DNA of 64,000 nt from Tolypeutes matacus (taxonomy: Eukaryota > Chordata > Mammalia > Cingulata > Chlamyphoridae): the NCBI GenBank assembly GCA_026826555.1, contig JAKSZT010053881.1:2647051-2711050 (forward strand). The letters are read 5' to 3'. Shown piece by piece: positions 36,060 to 49,260 of the stretch. The position numbers and the translations under genes were made by a program. Position 1 is the stretch's first letter. Each line of letters opens with the position of its first letter. The notes under the pieces were generated by a model. That model worked only from the letters and a program-made list of their open reading frames with translations, was not told the origin of the DNA and did no database searches.

Positions 36060-38080
36060 CTATATTAGAATTAAAAATTTAAATCTAAGAATCAAAGTTC
36101 ACTCTATATTTTAATACATATATGCATCTAAATATGGAATTTATAACATATGGTACATATAATAAGTAATATATAAGTAATTTATAATGCATTAATTTAC
36201 TCTCTGTATAAACAAAATTAATATCTTCAGTTGAGTCACCTGTTTTTGTGTGTGTGACTCCTATTAAGCTATACTGGAATTCAAAAGGGAAGGGAAGGAA
36301 AGAAAGAATACTAACATTCAATCTTTTATTTCCTAATGATTTATTCATTCAATAAATCTATCAAGCACCTAAAAAGTATGAGCTATTGTGCTAAGAGCTT
36401 TTTCACAAGTTACCTTATTTAATGAACATGATAGTTATAAGTCTACTCAATATTCCTGGTAAATATATGACAAACAAAAAAAGCAAATATATGGTCTCCA
36501 ATGAAATAATAAAAATATGTTGGTGTTTGCTTATGACACACTTTATCTGGTAGTGAGTCCAGATGAATAACACCTCTGTTCAAATTAATAGATGTAACAA
36601 TGTATACATAGAATAATCACTAAGGTACAAAAAATGCATGCTGGGACCTTTATGGAAATCTTGGTCACTTTACTACTGAAGAGTATCATTTTAAGTAAAT
36701 GAACAATAAATAATCAACTTATTGCAGAAATATTAAATTACTGATCCAGAAAGATCTATTTATCAATGTGTGGAAGCCATTTATCTGTCTAGAATTATTT
36801 TAGATAGATTAATATTTATTTAGCAACTACTATATAGTGGTATTTTCCAAGCCATCCAGAAAAGCTACTTGCAAATTGGATGTTTTTGGAGAGACAATAC
36901 AAAGGCTTTTTTTTTTTTTTTTTTGATTCAGAGAATAACATCGTTCAAATTTTTTGTGATCATACTCCCCCACAATTTTTTAATGCCTCACTTTAAAAAA
37001 ATGTAATAATGGGGAGTAAAAACTTTATTATTAGTTACCTTATATTGTTTTTTAATTGTTACAGTAATGCTCATTTTAAAATACTTGGAAAATATATACA
37101 CACACAAAGCAAATTAAGTAAATCAATCACCCACACTCCTACCATCCAGAGGCAACACTAAATATTCTTGCACATTTCCTTCCAGTTCTTTTGTAGGATC
37201 ATACTTACAAATAAATTTATATTTTTCTGTTTCATGCTTAACATTCTATTCTTCATATAATTATTTAGCTTGTCATTGTAAATTCTTCATAACATAATTG
37301 TTCAATCGCTGCCTAATATTCCATTCCATTTAATATTCATTTGTATCATTTATTTAATCATTTCCTTAATGCTAGAAATGTTTTCAATTCTTTTGTACAA
37401 TTTTGTATTTGTAGATTTATTGTATGCATTTTGGACTATTTAAATAGATCCTTAAGGTCTATAGTATCATGTGTAATAAAGTCAAATAGCTAAGACACAA
37501 AAGGATTATAAGGTTGGTATGCAGGAGTCACGTATTTTGTTCTTTACTTAATGGGACAGCCATTGAAAGTATTAAGTTTCAGTGAATCCATGGCAAGGCA
37601 GAAACTTATTTTTAAAAAATTAACTTGATAGACAATCTGGTATCTTTAAAATTTTTGTTTATCTTTGACTACTGATGGGGTTGAATGTTGTTTCTGTCTT
37701 TTGTTTACCAGTTGTCTGCCATACTCTGTGTTTTGATCATGTCCTCTGACCATGTATTTTGGGGATCCTTTGAAAATTTTTAAATAAATTCTTTATATAA
37801 AATAAAGATATAGATAAAAAATCAAGATATAGATAAAAGACAGTTTTATCAGTCCTGTGTATTTATTACTAACATTTTCCCAGGTTGTGGTTTGTCATTT
37901 AATTTAAATATATTGTTAAAGCTAACCTTTTTTTCCCCTGAATATGATCATTGTAGAAGATTTGAAAAATATATAAAAGTTAAAGTGACCCACCAAAACA
38001 CTTAAGCACTTAACATTTTGGTGTATTTCCTTCAATATTTGAGCATTTAAAAAAAAATTGGGATGGAAGAAGTTTAAAGT
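36060..38080. other. Start of the 11.7-kb intron; old LINE debris
   Basis: About 36340-36475 (ATCAAGCACCTAAAAAGTAT, TTGTGCTAAGAGC) resembles MIR or L2 in reverse. About 37030-37470 resembles an old L1 3' end in reverse (TGCCTAATATTCCATTCC). A poly-T run is at about 36906-36924. Nothing else was seen. Confidence 0.4.
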
Positions 38081-39100
38081 TTGTATATTACATGACCTCA
38101 CTGATATGAATTAAGCAAATTGAGCAGACTCACAGAGCTAGAGTCTGGAAGATAGGTTTAAAGGAGACAGAAAGGGAGAAGAAGGTTGTGAGTCAATGCC
38201 CATATGGGCAAAATCTATGATTAAGGTGGAAGGGTATAGTTGTGCAGTGGATGGGCATGACAATGGTACAGTAATGTTATTGGGCTGGGTGGTGCTGGTC
38301 TGTGAAAGGAGTAGGGTGGGGAGGGTGGGTGTGACTGTCCATGAACTGAGGGGAGGGTTGGAGGAGGGAGCAGGTGAACTGTGGGGATTTGTGGGTATGT
38401 GGTTGAAACTACAATGTTGGGAATGTTCTTTGGTAAATATGGCAGGGGAGGGTTACTGGTTTAAGGTGTTGGATATGGGGGGCATGTGGGACAGGGCGCA
38501 CCTGGGGCAGGATTCTAGGGAGTGTATAGTGTTCATCTTGTCATAGTGTGCTGTTATCAGTGGGTGGAGAGTCACACAATGAGTGGGGAGGTGTTGGACT
38601 CCCATCCTGGGGAGTCCTGCTATGATCTCAAATAAAGGGGCGGGAGTCTCTTGAGAGCACAAGTAGTGCCTAATAGATGGGGACAGGCCAGTATGTCAAG
38701 CACTCAATGTTGCTGCAAGTAATCTTGTCCTTCAATGAGTTCATCTTGGTGCTTACTGTGGTCCCAAGGGTAGGGGGAGGGAAGAGCATTTTTGGGGTGA
38801 TGGATTTGTTCTATATGATCTTGCAATGATGGATATAGACCATGTTAAATTTCATCAAAATCTATAAAAGTCTATGGTCCAAAATGTAAACCATAATATA
38901 AATCATTGAACATGGTTAGTAGCAATGTCTCAATACTTGTGCATCAATTGTAACAAATGTACCATCCACATGTAAAGTGTTGTTGATAGGGGAAAGGGGA
39001 AAAGGGGGATAATGTTGGGTATATGGGAATCACCTATATTCTGTACATGACTTTTTTGTAACCTAAAGCTTCTTTGAAGACAAAATGAAAAAAAAAAAAA
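38081..39100 (+). mobile_element. L1 3' UTR, short form, with poly-A
   Basis: GACCTCACTGATATGAATTA and GAGCAGACTCACAGAGCTAG begin an L1 3' UTR, followed by a G-rich region, CATCAATTGTAACAAATGTA, TGTAACCTAAAGCTTCTTTG and a 13-A tail near 39088. It shares both ends of its body with the element at 39300 but lacks the central ~1-kb block. Confidence 0.7.
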
Positions 39101-39299
39101 GACACTGGGGGAATAAATAGAAGAAAATGTCACTGTACATACAAGACAACAGATCTTACAGTGATGAAAGACAATGTCAAAAATTTTTTTTTATTTTATA
39201 TTTTTTATTATTTCAAACTTTAAAAAATTGATTGTATTTTATTCGTTATTTTTAAAACTATCATTATTATATCATTTTCCTATTAACTATATTCAGTTA

Positions 39300-40921
39300 C
39301 TTTGTTGGCTTCAACTTTGAAGAAGTTTTGGATCAAGAAGGATTACAACTGTGGCAAGAGAGGATTATTGGTGCGGGGTATCAGAGACGGGGGATGCATG
39401 GGAGGAGGTTCACCTGGGGCATATGAATGCGTTCAGTGTTCATGGGACATTGTCACAGTGGGTGGAGTTTCACACAATAACCAAAAGAATATTGAATTCC
39501 CATCCTGGGGAGTTCGGCCACATTCTCTAATGTGACAGCAAGAATCCCCTGAGTACAGGGGCAGTGACTAGTGAAGGAGGATGGACCACTGAGGAGCCTT
39601 AATAGTGGTGACTGTACTTATGAACCTTTACTTTTGAAATTGAAACTTAGCCTAGTATTATAGGGTGCCTAAGAGTTACCTCCTGAGAGCCTCCTTGTTG
39701 CTCAAATGTGGCCTCTCTCTAAGCCAAACTCAACATATAAATGCATTATCTTCCCCCCAATGTGGGACATGACTCCCGGGGATGAGCCTTTCTGGCACCA
39801 AGGGATTCCTACCAAGCACCAACTAGCAATGCAACTGTAAAAAGATCTTGACCAAAAGGGGGAAAGGGTAAAGACAAATGAGTTTATATGGCTAAGAGAT
39901 TTCAAAGTGAGTAGGGAGGTCACTCCAGAGCTTATGCACATCTCAGCAGGATCTCATTGACTGCCAAAGTAAATATTGCCTCATACAGTGGGGCTCCTGA
40001 GGACTCTGGAGACATCCAAACACTAAAGGCAGGACAGACAGCTCAAGAGTGTGGCGCCCCGCCAGTGGGCCCTACTTTGGAATTTATGCTCCCCACTGTG
40101 ACACAGTTAGACTCAGTTGTGGTTTCCCTACACATGGCTCTTTTGCCACTTATATTTGAACCTATAGTTAGTACTGTAGTTGATAGGTTATGTCCAAGAG
40201 ACTTAAATCTTTGGGCTATCCATGTACCAATTGGGCCCTGAATCTCAACAGAGTTGCAACACTTATTCTCCAGTTCATTGGACTCACCCAGGACAGCTAA
40301 CAAGGAGATGATGATGGACAACTATCTCAAGGAACAGAAAGAGTCTGTAACTGCAAGCAAGATATTCCCATCCATCTGCTCCATGGGTTCTAAGCCCCCT
40401 CTCAATTAGAGGCAGAGTGGGAATCACTATCCCAGAATTCTCAGGATTGGAGAATGAACGATGGACTACAGCAGACTTACTATTATTCTACCATAGACTT
40501 TTTGTGATTCTAGAAATGGAAGAACTTTTATCATTGATGTGGAGGCAGTGGCCACCAGAGGTTCTGAGGGGAGGGAGAGGGGAAAAATAGCTGTAATTTG
40601 GGGACATTTTCGGGACTTGGGAATTGTCCTGAATGATACTGCAATGACAGATACAGGCGATTATATATCTTGTAATAACTTACAAAAATGTGCAGGAGAG
40701 AGTGTAAACTACAATGTAAACCATAATCCACACTTAGTGGCAATGCTCCAAAATGTGTTCATCAATTGTAACAAATGTACCACACTAATGAAGGATGTTG
40801 TTAATGTGGGAAAATGTGGGAGGGCTAGAGAGTGGGGCATATGGGAATCCCCTATATTTTTTTACATAACATTTATGTAATCTAAGTATCTTTAAAATAT
40901 ATATATATATATATATATATA
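39300..40921 (+). mobile_element. L1 3' UTR, long form, with (TA)n end
   Basis: Its start parallels 38440-38700 (CCCATCCTGGGGAGT, then a CAGGGGCAGTG-type block). A ~1-kb central block (CTTAGCCTAGTATTATAGGG, TGTGGGACATGACTCCCGGG, CTAAGAGATTTCAAAGTG) follows, then the shared tail ATCAATTGTAACAAATGTACC and TTATGTAATCTAAGTATC. It ends in (TA)n at about 40897-40921. Several short frames inside it are not genes. Confidence 0.68.
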
Positions 40922-41194
40922 TCTTTAAAAATTTGCATATGGTTAAACTTGCCAGTTTTTTCTTTTATTCCATCACATTTAAATTTAGAACACCTATTCC
41001 CATTTTAAAATTTCTTTCAACTACTTTTCAAATTATTTTTGGCTTAAAAATATTTATCAATTTAATCCACTGTTTTGATGTACAGTATGTTGTGAGAATC
41101 AAAACAAATTCTTTTAACCAAATAGCAATACTTTCTTACTTGCACTTTATGTCATAGTAAAATGCAACTGCTTGGAGGTTCCCTGAAAAGATCA

Positions 41195-41575
41195 GGCTGA
41201 TTTATGCTTCCATGTCTTTTCTCATGCTGTTACATTAACCTAGAGTGCTCTTTCTACCTTCTCTACCACATTACGTCTAACTTATTTAAGAGTAGGACCA
41301 AGTGTCATTTCCTCAGTTAAGTCTGGGAACCCTAGGTTGGGCTAAGTGCATCTCCTTTGTGCTCACTCAAGACTGCAAACAAATCTCTATTTTAGCATTT
41401 ATCCTAATACATTGAAATGATCTGTTAATGTATTGCCTATATCTCTATTAAACTATAAATCCTCATGTCTTAATAATAATAAATCCATGTTTTATTTACT
41501 CTGGCCCCTTAGCTTCTAGTACTGTACTTAATATAGAGTAGGCATTCAACAAATAGTCATTGAATTGATTTGGAA
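41195..41575 (+). mobile_element. L2 LINE 3' region
   Basis: Sense L2 features: CCTAGAGTGCTCTTTCTACC, TTAAGTCTGGGAACCC, TCTATTAAACTATAAATCC, and the end GTAGGCATTCAACAAATAGTC. Confidence 0.65.
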
Positions 41576-41609
41576 TTTACCAATTATTATTTTTTAAACA
41601 ACTTTTGTC

Positions 41610-42760
41610 TTTACTACTGACTTGTGATATTCTTTTCAAAAATTAAATTCTTGAACATACTGGTTTATTGAAAGTCAGTATTTTCTCTTCCACATTGTCA
41701 CATGATATAATCATCCTATTCTTATTATCTTCTAATATCTAGTAGTGCTAGACCTCCTCTCTCATGACACTTTAAAAATAGCTAAGCTATATTTGCCTAT
41801 TCTTTCTTTTGAATTATCCTTAGAATTTAATCAGGACCCCCCCCCCCACACACACACTCTGTAATGGGTAATGGGGTTTTTAAGTACATTGGATTAAATC
41901 TAACACATTCGTTTAAAAAACAATCATTATTCTATTCAGATAATACTTTGCCTTTCTATTTATTCACGTCAATTTCTTGGTCTCTCAGTAAATTTGTGTA
42001 GTTTTCTTCATATGTGCCCCATACAATTCTCATTAAGATTATTCCCAATTATTTATTTTGTTTGTTTTTACTTTGAATTAAACTTTTTCCAATTTTATTT
42101 TCTATTTATTTCTTGGATATAGGAAAACTACTGATTTTTAGAAATGTTTACTTTATGTCTGGCCATTATATTATTCTCCCTCAGTAGTTAAAAAATACAA
42201 TCAATTCTTCAGGTTTTATAGGTTTACACTTATATTTTCTTTACTAATGGTTAAACCTCTTATTTTTGTGTCATATCTCATATGCTGGTTAAAATTTATT
42301 GAATAATGCTAGAAAATACAGTGACAGCTGGTGTTCTTATCTTATGGCTATCAAGTTTCTAGTGTTTCAGTGTTCCCTATTATGTTGGATGCTGATAGAA
42401 GATACACTACTATATCACAGAAGAATTTTTGACTTAAAGAATAAAAAAATTGTTGTTGAATACTTGTTTTTAGCATATTTATCTGTGATATGGTATACTA
42501 ATATATTTCTTAATATTAGGTAATTCTTCTTTTTCCACAATTCTTCATTTCACTTCACTGAGGTGGATAATTCTTTATAAATACAGGTATGTGAATTTTA
42601 CTTGATTTTCTCATATTAAGATTTTATAGCCATATTTGTAAATGAAATTCATCTTCAACTTTTTCTGTGGCTTCAGCTCTTTCAGTTTATTTGATTTTGG
42701 CATGTCAAAATTACCTTGAGATGCTGGTATAAGGTCTTCTTTTATTTTTTCCCCCAGGAC
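41610..42760 (-). mobile_element. Old L1 ORF2 relic, reverse
   Basis: TTCTTGGTCTCTCAGTAAAT, CCAATTATTTATTTTG and GTGACAGCTGGTGTTCTTAT read as the complement of L1 ORF2. It is heavily decayed. A poly-C run lies at about 41837-41846. Confidence 0.55.
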
Positions 42761-43229
42761 TGCTGCCATTTTGTATATCTCCATAAGTAACTTAGTGGGG
42801 AATTGAGTGAGGTTTCACCATATACTCTCAGTTAACCTGGGAATACTGCTAACTATCTTTTGAGATAAGTGGAAATCACTTCTGGTAATTAAGTAGGGAA
42901 AAGTACATAGAAAATAATATTTTAAAATTATAGGGAATATTATAAAGAAAGCTTATGAAGAATTAATCTTTAAGAGTACAGTATTCCCCTCAGACCCCCC
43001 TTCCCACCCCCCCAGCCCCTTAAAGGGAGTTTTCAAGGCTTTGAGATATCAACTATATTTATTATGGTCAGCAGATATTTCTTTCTACTCAAGTGTTCTG
43101 ACCAAAAAAAGAAAAAGAAATACCATTTTCCTTTTATTAAGACCCATTGTGATTGTGTATAGTTGTGCACCAGATGCATCAGTTCTGCATTGATTGTATT
43201 TTTTTTTTCAAATGTGGTTGAAATCTAGA
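42761..43229. other. Intronic stretch, nothing recognised
   Basis: Unassigned sequence with a C-rich tract near 42996-43016. Confidence 0.4.
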
Positions 43230-44931
43230 GAGGTCAGCAAACTTTTTCCTAAAGCACCAGCTAGTAAGTATTTAAGCTTGTGTATCTTGTAAGCTCTGTC
43301 ACAACTAATCAACTTTGTTGCTGTAGTGTGAAAGCAGCCATAGACAATATGCTGTATAAGATACTGGCTATAGTTGTGTTTCAATAAAACTTTATTTACA
43401 AAAATGGGTGGCTGGCATTCTCCAAGAGAGCAGCAACAGTCCCCCAAGTGCAGGGGCAGTGTCTGGCAAGGGAGGATGGTCCACTAATAGGTTCTTGTTA
43501 TTGATGACTAGCCTTAGGAGTCTTTGCTCTTGTAGTTGAAACTTAGCCTACATTATGGGGTGCCTAAGTGTTGCCACCTGAGAGCCTCCTTGTTGCGCAA
43601 ATGTGGCCTCTCTCTAAGCCAAACTCAGCATATGAATGCATTACCTCCCCCGCAGTGTGGGACATGACTCCCGGGTGGGCCTCCTGGCAACAAGGGATTA
43701 ATACCAAGAGCCAACTGGCAATACAACTGGAAAAAGACCTTGAATAAAAGGGGTAAAAGGTAAAGACAAATGAGTTCATGTGGCTAAGAGACTTCAAACG
43801 CTTACGCACACCTCAGTAGGATCTCAAAGAACACCAACGAGGATATCACCCCACACAGAGGGGCTCCTGAGGGCTCTTGGAGACACCCAGGTCCTATATA
43901 AGGGGGGATAGCGCCACAGATTGATACCTTATCAGTGGGCTATACTTTGGAATCTGTGCTCCTGAAAGTGACAGAATTGGACTCAAATAAGTCCTCCCTG
44001 CACGTGGTCCATCAGTCCCTTCTAGTCAAACCTATATGTGATGCTGGAGTTTGTAGGTGTACTTCCAGAGACTGCAGCCTTTGGCCTGCCCATGTGCCAG
44101 CTGTGCCTGGAATCTCGGCGGAGCTGCAACTCCTACTCTACAGCTCAATGGACTCACCCAAGTCACCTGGTGAGGAGACGATGATGAACAACGGCCATCC
44201 CAGGGAATGGAGAGAGCCTGCAGCTGCAGGCAGGATAATCCCATCCATCGTATCCATGGGATATAAGCCCCCCTCTCACTTGGAGGTGGAGTGGACATCA
44301 CCATCCCAAACTCCTCAGGACTGGGGGAAGAGCTATGGACTAGAGTGGACTTAATGGTATTCTGTTGTAGACATATTGTGATTCAAGCAATGGAAGAAAT
44401 TAGAACAGTGAGGTGGAGCCAGTGACCACTGGATGCTTTCGGGACAGGGAAGGGAAAAGCAGTTGTAATACAGGGGCTTTTTCAGGACTTGGGAATTATC
44501 CTGAGTGACATTACAATGACAGATATAGGCCATTTTACATCAGCATATAACATGCAGAACTGTGTGGGAGAGAGTGTGGTCTACAATGTGAACTATGGTC
44601 TATGCTTAATGGCAAAGCCCCAGGATGTATATATCTATTGCAGGTGATATGCCACACTAATGAAAGATGTTTACGTGGGATGTTATAGGAGGTTTGGGAG
44701 GTGGAGAACATGGGAATCCCTGTAATATTTGTGTAACATTTATGTAATCTAAGCATCTTTTAAAATATATATTTAAAAAAGAAAAGAAAAGAAATGATGG
44801 CATGGCCAAAGACTTAAGGAAATTTGGAAACTAGAAATCTGAAATAATATAGTATATATGGAAAAAAAAAAAATTTAATTATTTTAAAAAAAATGGGTGG
44901 TTGGCCTGAAGGCTTAGTTTGCCTTCCTCTG
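43230..44931 (-). mobile_element. hAT-Charlie-type MITE, split by an L1
   Basis: The left end GAGGTCAGCAAAC and the right end GTTTGCCTTCCTCTG are inverted copies of each other. TCTAGA sits outside both ends, part of an expected 8-bp duplication. CAATAAAACTTTATTTACAAA is the complement of the core seen at 51446. The hAT sequence is at 43230-43416 and 44890-44931. Confidence 0.8.
43417..44889 (+). mobile_element. 5'-truncated L1 3' UTR insertion (long form)
   Basis: Starts inside the long-form 3' UTR (matching about 39520 onward) and carries its central block and tail. A 16-bp duplication, AAAATGGGTGG(C/T)TGGC, lies at 43401-43416 and 44890-44905, starting with AAAA as L1 endonuclease sites do. 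After the usual 3' end near 44765 come about 70 extra bases and a second A-rich tract, a possible 3' transduction. Confidence 0.85.
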
Positions 44932-45059
44932 CTCTAGATATATATTTTTCAAGGAATGTAAGCTTGTCATGAAGATTTTTTATAGGTTATGGTTATGACG
45001 AAATTTCTCCTAACTTCTAAATTTAAGTTTTCTCTTACCTCTCTCAATCTCCTCTGCAG

Positions 45060-46110
45060 TTTTATTCTTTTATACCAACAATCTGTCAATATTGGAATTC
45101 CTCAAAGCTCAGTCTTAGATTCTCTTGCTCTTTTCACTCCTACACTCTCTCCCTAGGCCAATGATTCCAATATTTTCAACTTCAATGCACTCCTGTCCTC
45201 TGAGCTCCACATCAACTGCTCACTTGACATTTCCACCATTACTTCTCAAAGACACTTCAAATTCAACATAGTTAAACTGAATTTATAATCTTCCATTATC
45301 AAACCTTGTTTTCTGTTGGTGATCCCAGTTTCAGTACCATTGTCTCTCTAATTCTACAATCAGAAACTTAGAAATCATACTTGACATACAGGATATCTAT
45401 GGCCTGTTGATATTTATCTCCTTTTGATTCTTTTATATCTATCCACTTCTTTTTCTCTGCTATCAAAAAAGGTTCTACCATATTTTATCTGGATTTCTGC
45501 AACAGAGAGTCATTTTTGTCTATTCTTGGCCTCTTCCAATTGATCTCTACCTTCTAGTCTGAGTTATCTTAAAAAAACAACAAACTGATCATAAAACTAG
45601 CTCCCTCCTTCAATGACATCATTTTGCTCTTAGGAAAAAAACATAAATCCTTGGGAATATGGCTCACAAAGCTGTATAGTGTTTTGTCCTCTGCCTCCCT
45701 TTCCATTCTCATCTTGCACTTACTTTCCATCTGACTCTGTGCTATAGCTACAGTGGCCTTTTAGTTATTCAGATAAATAAGTAGTGCTTTCCCCCAGCTC
45801 ACTTCTCCTCACTCAAATGACCTTTCCCTATCTTTGCCTAGGTAGCTGCTATTCATCTTTCAGATCACAGTCCAAGGGCTCTCCACATGGAAACCTTACC
45901 TAACCCCCAGATTAGGACAATTTCTCTGTTACAGACCCTCTTACACCTGAATTCCTATCCTTCAGAGTACTTAGCTCAGTCTGTAATTATCCACTTATCT
46001 TTGTGATTTTTAATTAATAGTTGCTTCTATCACTAGATTGAAAACTCTATGCTTACCACTATGTCTCAAGTATAGGCTCTTAAAAATATATGTTGAATGA
46101 ATGGTCAACT
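45060..46110 (+). mobile_element. L2 LINE, long fragment
   Basis: Sense L2 order: CAAAGCTCAGTCTTAGATTC, TCCACATCAACTGCTCACTT, AAATCATACTTGACATACAGG, TCTTTCAGATCACAGTCCAAG, ATCACTAGATTGAAAACTC, ending TATGTTGAATGAATGG. It is about 1 kb and diverged. Confidence 0.75.
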
Positions 46111-46604
46111 ATCCAAATAGGTGAATTTCAATGAGCAAAATAGTTTTGAATCTTGTCTGGGAGAAAGACAGAACTCTTAAAGATGTCTGCTATAGAAAAT
46201 CTGTAGGCCATTGGTATTTTATTATTCTCAAAATGTGAATCTATTTTAATATCTCTTCTGTATCCTGCATTTTACCAATTTGCTTCTGTTCTTTTCATTT
46301 CTAAGATTAGTTCAGGCAGCGCAAACATATGAAACAAAGTCATTATGAACTGATTTATATTTTATTTATCAGCCTCTCTGACCCAGTGACATAGATGTTG
46401 ATTTCAGGGGCTTTTAAGCCATTTGGTCATGTAGGGCTACAGTAACAAATCTTTTCTTGTATAAAGTCTAAGATATTATCTTTGCTGTTACCGTAGCTTG
46501 GTTGACACACTTATCTTTACATAAATGTTTTTTTTTTTAGTACTTAGTTTTCACTCTATTTCACTGCATCTAATATTACTGGCTGAATTATTATGCCTTT
46601 GGGT

Positions 46605-46760
46605 ATACCACCTTTTGTCAATTCAGTTTCACAAGCATTTACTGAGAAGAGATATAATATGCCAGACATTATACTAGGAAAGGGCATTACAAAGGAAGTG
46701 GTCTCTGACTTCAAGGTGTTTACAGAATTTTTACAGAGACTGATATTTAAGTAAATAAAC
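46605..46760 (-). mobile_element. L2 3'-end fragment, reverse
   Basis: CACAAGCATTTACTGAGAAG, CCAGACATTATACTAGG and GACTTCAAGGTGTTTACAG form the complement of the L2 3' end. Confidence 0.6.
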
Positions 46761-47726
46761 TGAAGAAAGTTATATTATAATTGGTCAAATAAGTATCAGA
46801 ATTGGGAGGGCAGGTTAAGAGATGAAAAATAGGGAGAAAACCTAGAAGGATTTAGTTAGATAAAATCAATGCCATATCTAAGATTCTTTATTTGGAAAGA
46901 ATTTATGTATACAGTCAAATCTTAGCTTATTGTTTGGAGAGTTTATATCACAGGTTAAATATGTGAAGGAGGAAATGAACACAGTTTGGTAACAATAGTT
47001 CTTTGACTGTTAGAATTTTTCCTTGTTACTAGCTAAATGAATTATGCAAAGGCCACCTGTAAACCTTTGTGTGAACTACAGATAAAATCAACCCAGTAGT
47101 CTGAAAGACTATTGTATTGTAAATCTTAGAAGCATGTTATAGCACTAATTAGAGGACTGATTTCAAAGGCAATAAAGAATAAATTGTGAGAAAGTAGGTG
47201 TGACAAGGTCTTTCCCTTTCACTATTCACTTTCCATAGAAAATCTATAACTGAATCATATTTATGAAATTGTGATGTAAGTTTCTGTATTGCTGTTATAA
47301 AAGCATTTATGTCATGTTTGTACATTTTGGGCTATCATATAGAGTTTGGCTTTTCTATATGGCCTTTTATTATTAGAGTTGGCCTCATAAATGTGATTGT
47401 GTGTGTGTGTGGCAGTATAATAATTATAAGAATAGCAAGCCATTCAGGAAAGGATTTCTGAGATTCAATAAAACAGAATTTCCTTTGTTGAAACTATAAA
47501 TATGTTCAGTTTTAACAGTTATAGTAAAACAGTATTAAAATTGGCTATACGAACCAAGGAAGGCACTAAAAACTATATTCACAGAAAAATATTTGCTCAA
47601 TATAATTAGTCTAGGGGGTCTATGATAAAACGCTGCTTTCAACCAGTCACAGCAGAACAAGGCAATCATAATGGAAAGGTAAATGTACATTATGAACAAA
47701 ACACATTTAGAAAAGGATAAACTTAC
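46761..47726. other. Intronic stretch, nothing recognised
   Basis: AT-rich, no exon or named repeat. A short (GT)n lies at about 47397-47412. Confidence 0.45.
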
Positions 47727-47780
47727 TGGTTCTCCTGAAAGTCCTCTGTCTCCTGTGCTTCCGGGGGGTCCTTGTAAACC
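47727..47780 (-). CDS. COL24A1: Collagen triple-helix exon, 54 bp
   Basis: Encodes GLQGPPGSTGDRGLSGEP, six perfect triplets. The acceptor is GTTCAG and the donor CCA|GTAAGT. The exon is isolated, between a 6.6-kb intron upstream and an 11.7-kb intron downstream, both rich in old LINE sequence. Its GPP triplet is a typical hydroxyproline site. Confidence 0.9.
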
Positions 47781-49039
47781 CTGAACAAATAAAGGCAGAA
47801 CCTGTGGAAAAGCTGGTGCTTGACAACATTTTAGGCAGTTTCCTTACATCAACTTTCCTTCCTGATACTCCACCTAACTTTTCTATGTCTACCTCTATTC
47901 TTATACTTAATTTCTACTCCTATACTGTGTCAACTAATTATCTAGAATTATTATAAATTTGGATTTATTTATACTTCTAATAGTGATATAAAATTGTTTA
48001 TTTTTATTTTTTTTCAAAAAACAATATTTTTGTGATGGGTTGACAAGTCTGACTTATGTCCTAAAATTTGGGAAAGCACAGGCATTCTAGAACCTAGATG
48101 ACTACAAACAATCAAATTGGACCTCTCAAACTTCCTTTTTTTTACTTTTTACATTTTTATACCATCCCACCTATGGTACCATAAAAGTAGCTCTTGAATA
48201 TGAATATATATTCTACATAGTGAAATGGTAGATAGAACTCTAAACCAAATTCCAGGTGCCTTTGATGATCCCATTTACAGATTTACTGAGCATGTACTGT
48301 ATGCCAGACACCAATGACAGCTAATGATATATAAAATACTTCCCCTGTCTATTTGCTGCCTCTTCCACCTTATTGACCTTGGGCTGCAACTACACAGTTT
48401 ATCACAATGACCATTTTATCATAAAAAGCAAAGAAAGAAAAATATATGGTATTAAATTAGAAGTAAAGATATTCAAAATTCTTAGCAACATACAATCTTC
48501 TAAGTTATAATCATCAGTGCTATGTTATGTAAGTTTATCAGGTTAAAGAAAAGGAGATACAGAAAATCATGGATTCTCATCTGACGAAGGCCCTATGAAA
48601 AATCATATGCTACCCACTCACTCCAAGCTCCTAAATTAAATGACAGGACCAGTATAAAGGGCCCTACCGTGCCTGGTACACCAACAGCAAAAGTTTGGAG
48701 CCTTAATAATGTCTGTCTAACTTGCTCTGCAAAGTGTGTTTAGACATGATAATCAAGCTTAATAAACATCTTAGATACTGTTTATGGTACATATTTGATA
48801 GCAATTTCATAATTTTTAAAGCTGTTGTGGAAGCTATGTAACTATCAAAACAGAGTATATTTGTTTTTATTGTAGATGAAGAGGAAAAAAAAGCACAGGC
48901 TGGCACAAAATAAAATTCCATTTCAGGATTTTCAGTTGCTACTGATAATATACTATTTATAGCAGAACTTCCTATCCCATGACTTCCACTCAGTAATTAG
49001 CATAATGACTATGATAATGATGACTTTGAAGATGATAAT
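47781..49039. other. Intronic stretch, nothing firm
   Basis: A possible L2 relic in reverse is at about 48275-48345 (TTACTGAGCATGTACTGTAT). The rest is unassigned. Confidence 0.4.
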
Positions 49040-49260
49040 GACTATTATGGCTGCTATTTATTAGGAGCCATGCCAACCATATTTATAACATCGTAGCCTT
49101 AGATAAGTTAAGTAATTTGTACAAAAAGGTTTAGTAATTTGTACAAAGTCAAAACAGCCAGTAAGTGACAGAATCAGGATTTAACTTCCAATATGTCTGA
49201 CTCCAATGTCATATTGCATATTGACTCCATGGCCTTCCACTATATTAAACTACTTCTTAA
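49040..49260 (-). mobile_element. MIR SINE relic, reverse
   Basis: AAGTTAAGTAATTTGTACAA, CAGCCAGTAAGTGACAGAAT, CAGGATTTAACTTCC and TGTCTGACTCCAATGTC form the complement of MIR. The block AGTAATTTGTACAAA is duplicated in tandem at about 49110-49146. Confidence 0.72.

Noticed and set aside
43935..44354. 139-residue open frame
   Set aside because: It lies within the L1 3'-UTR repeat, whose other copies do not keep the frame.
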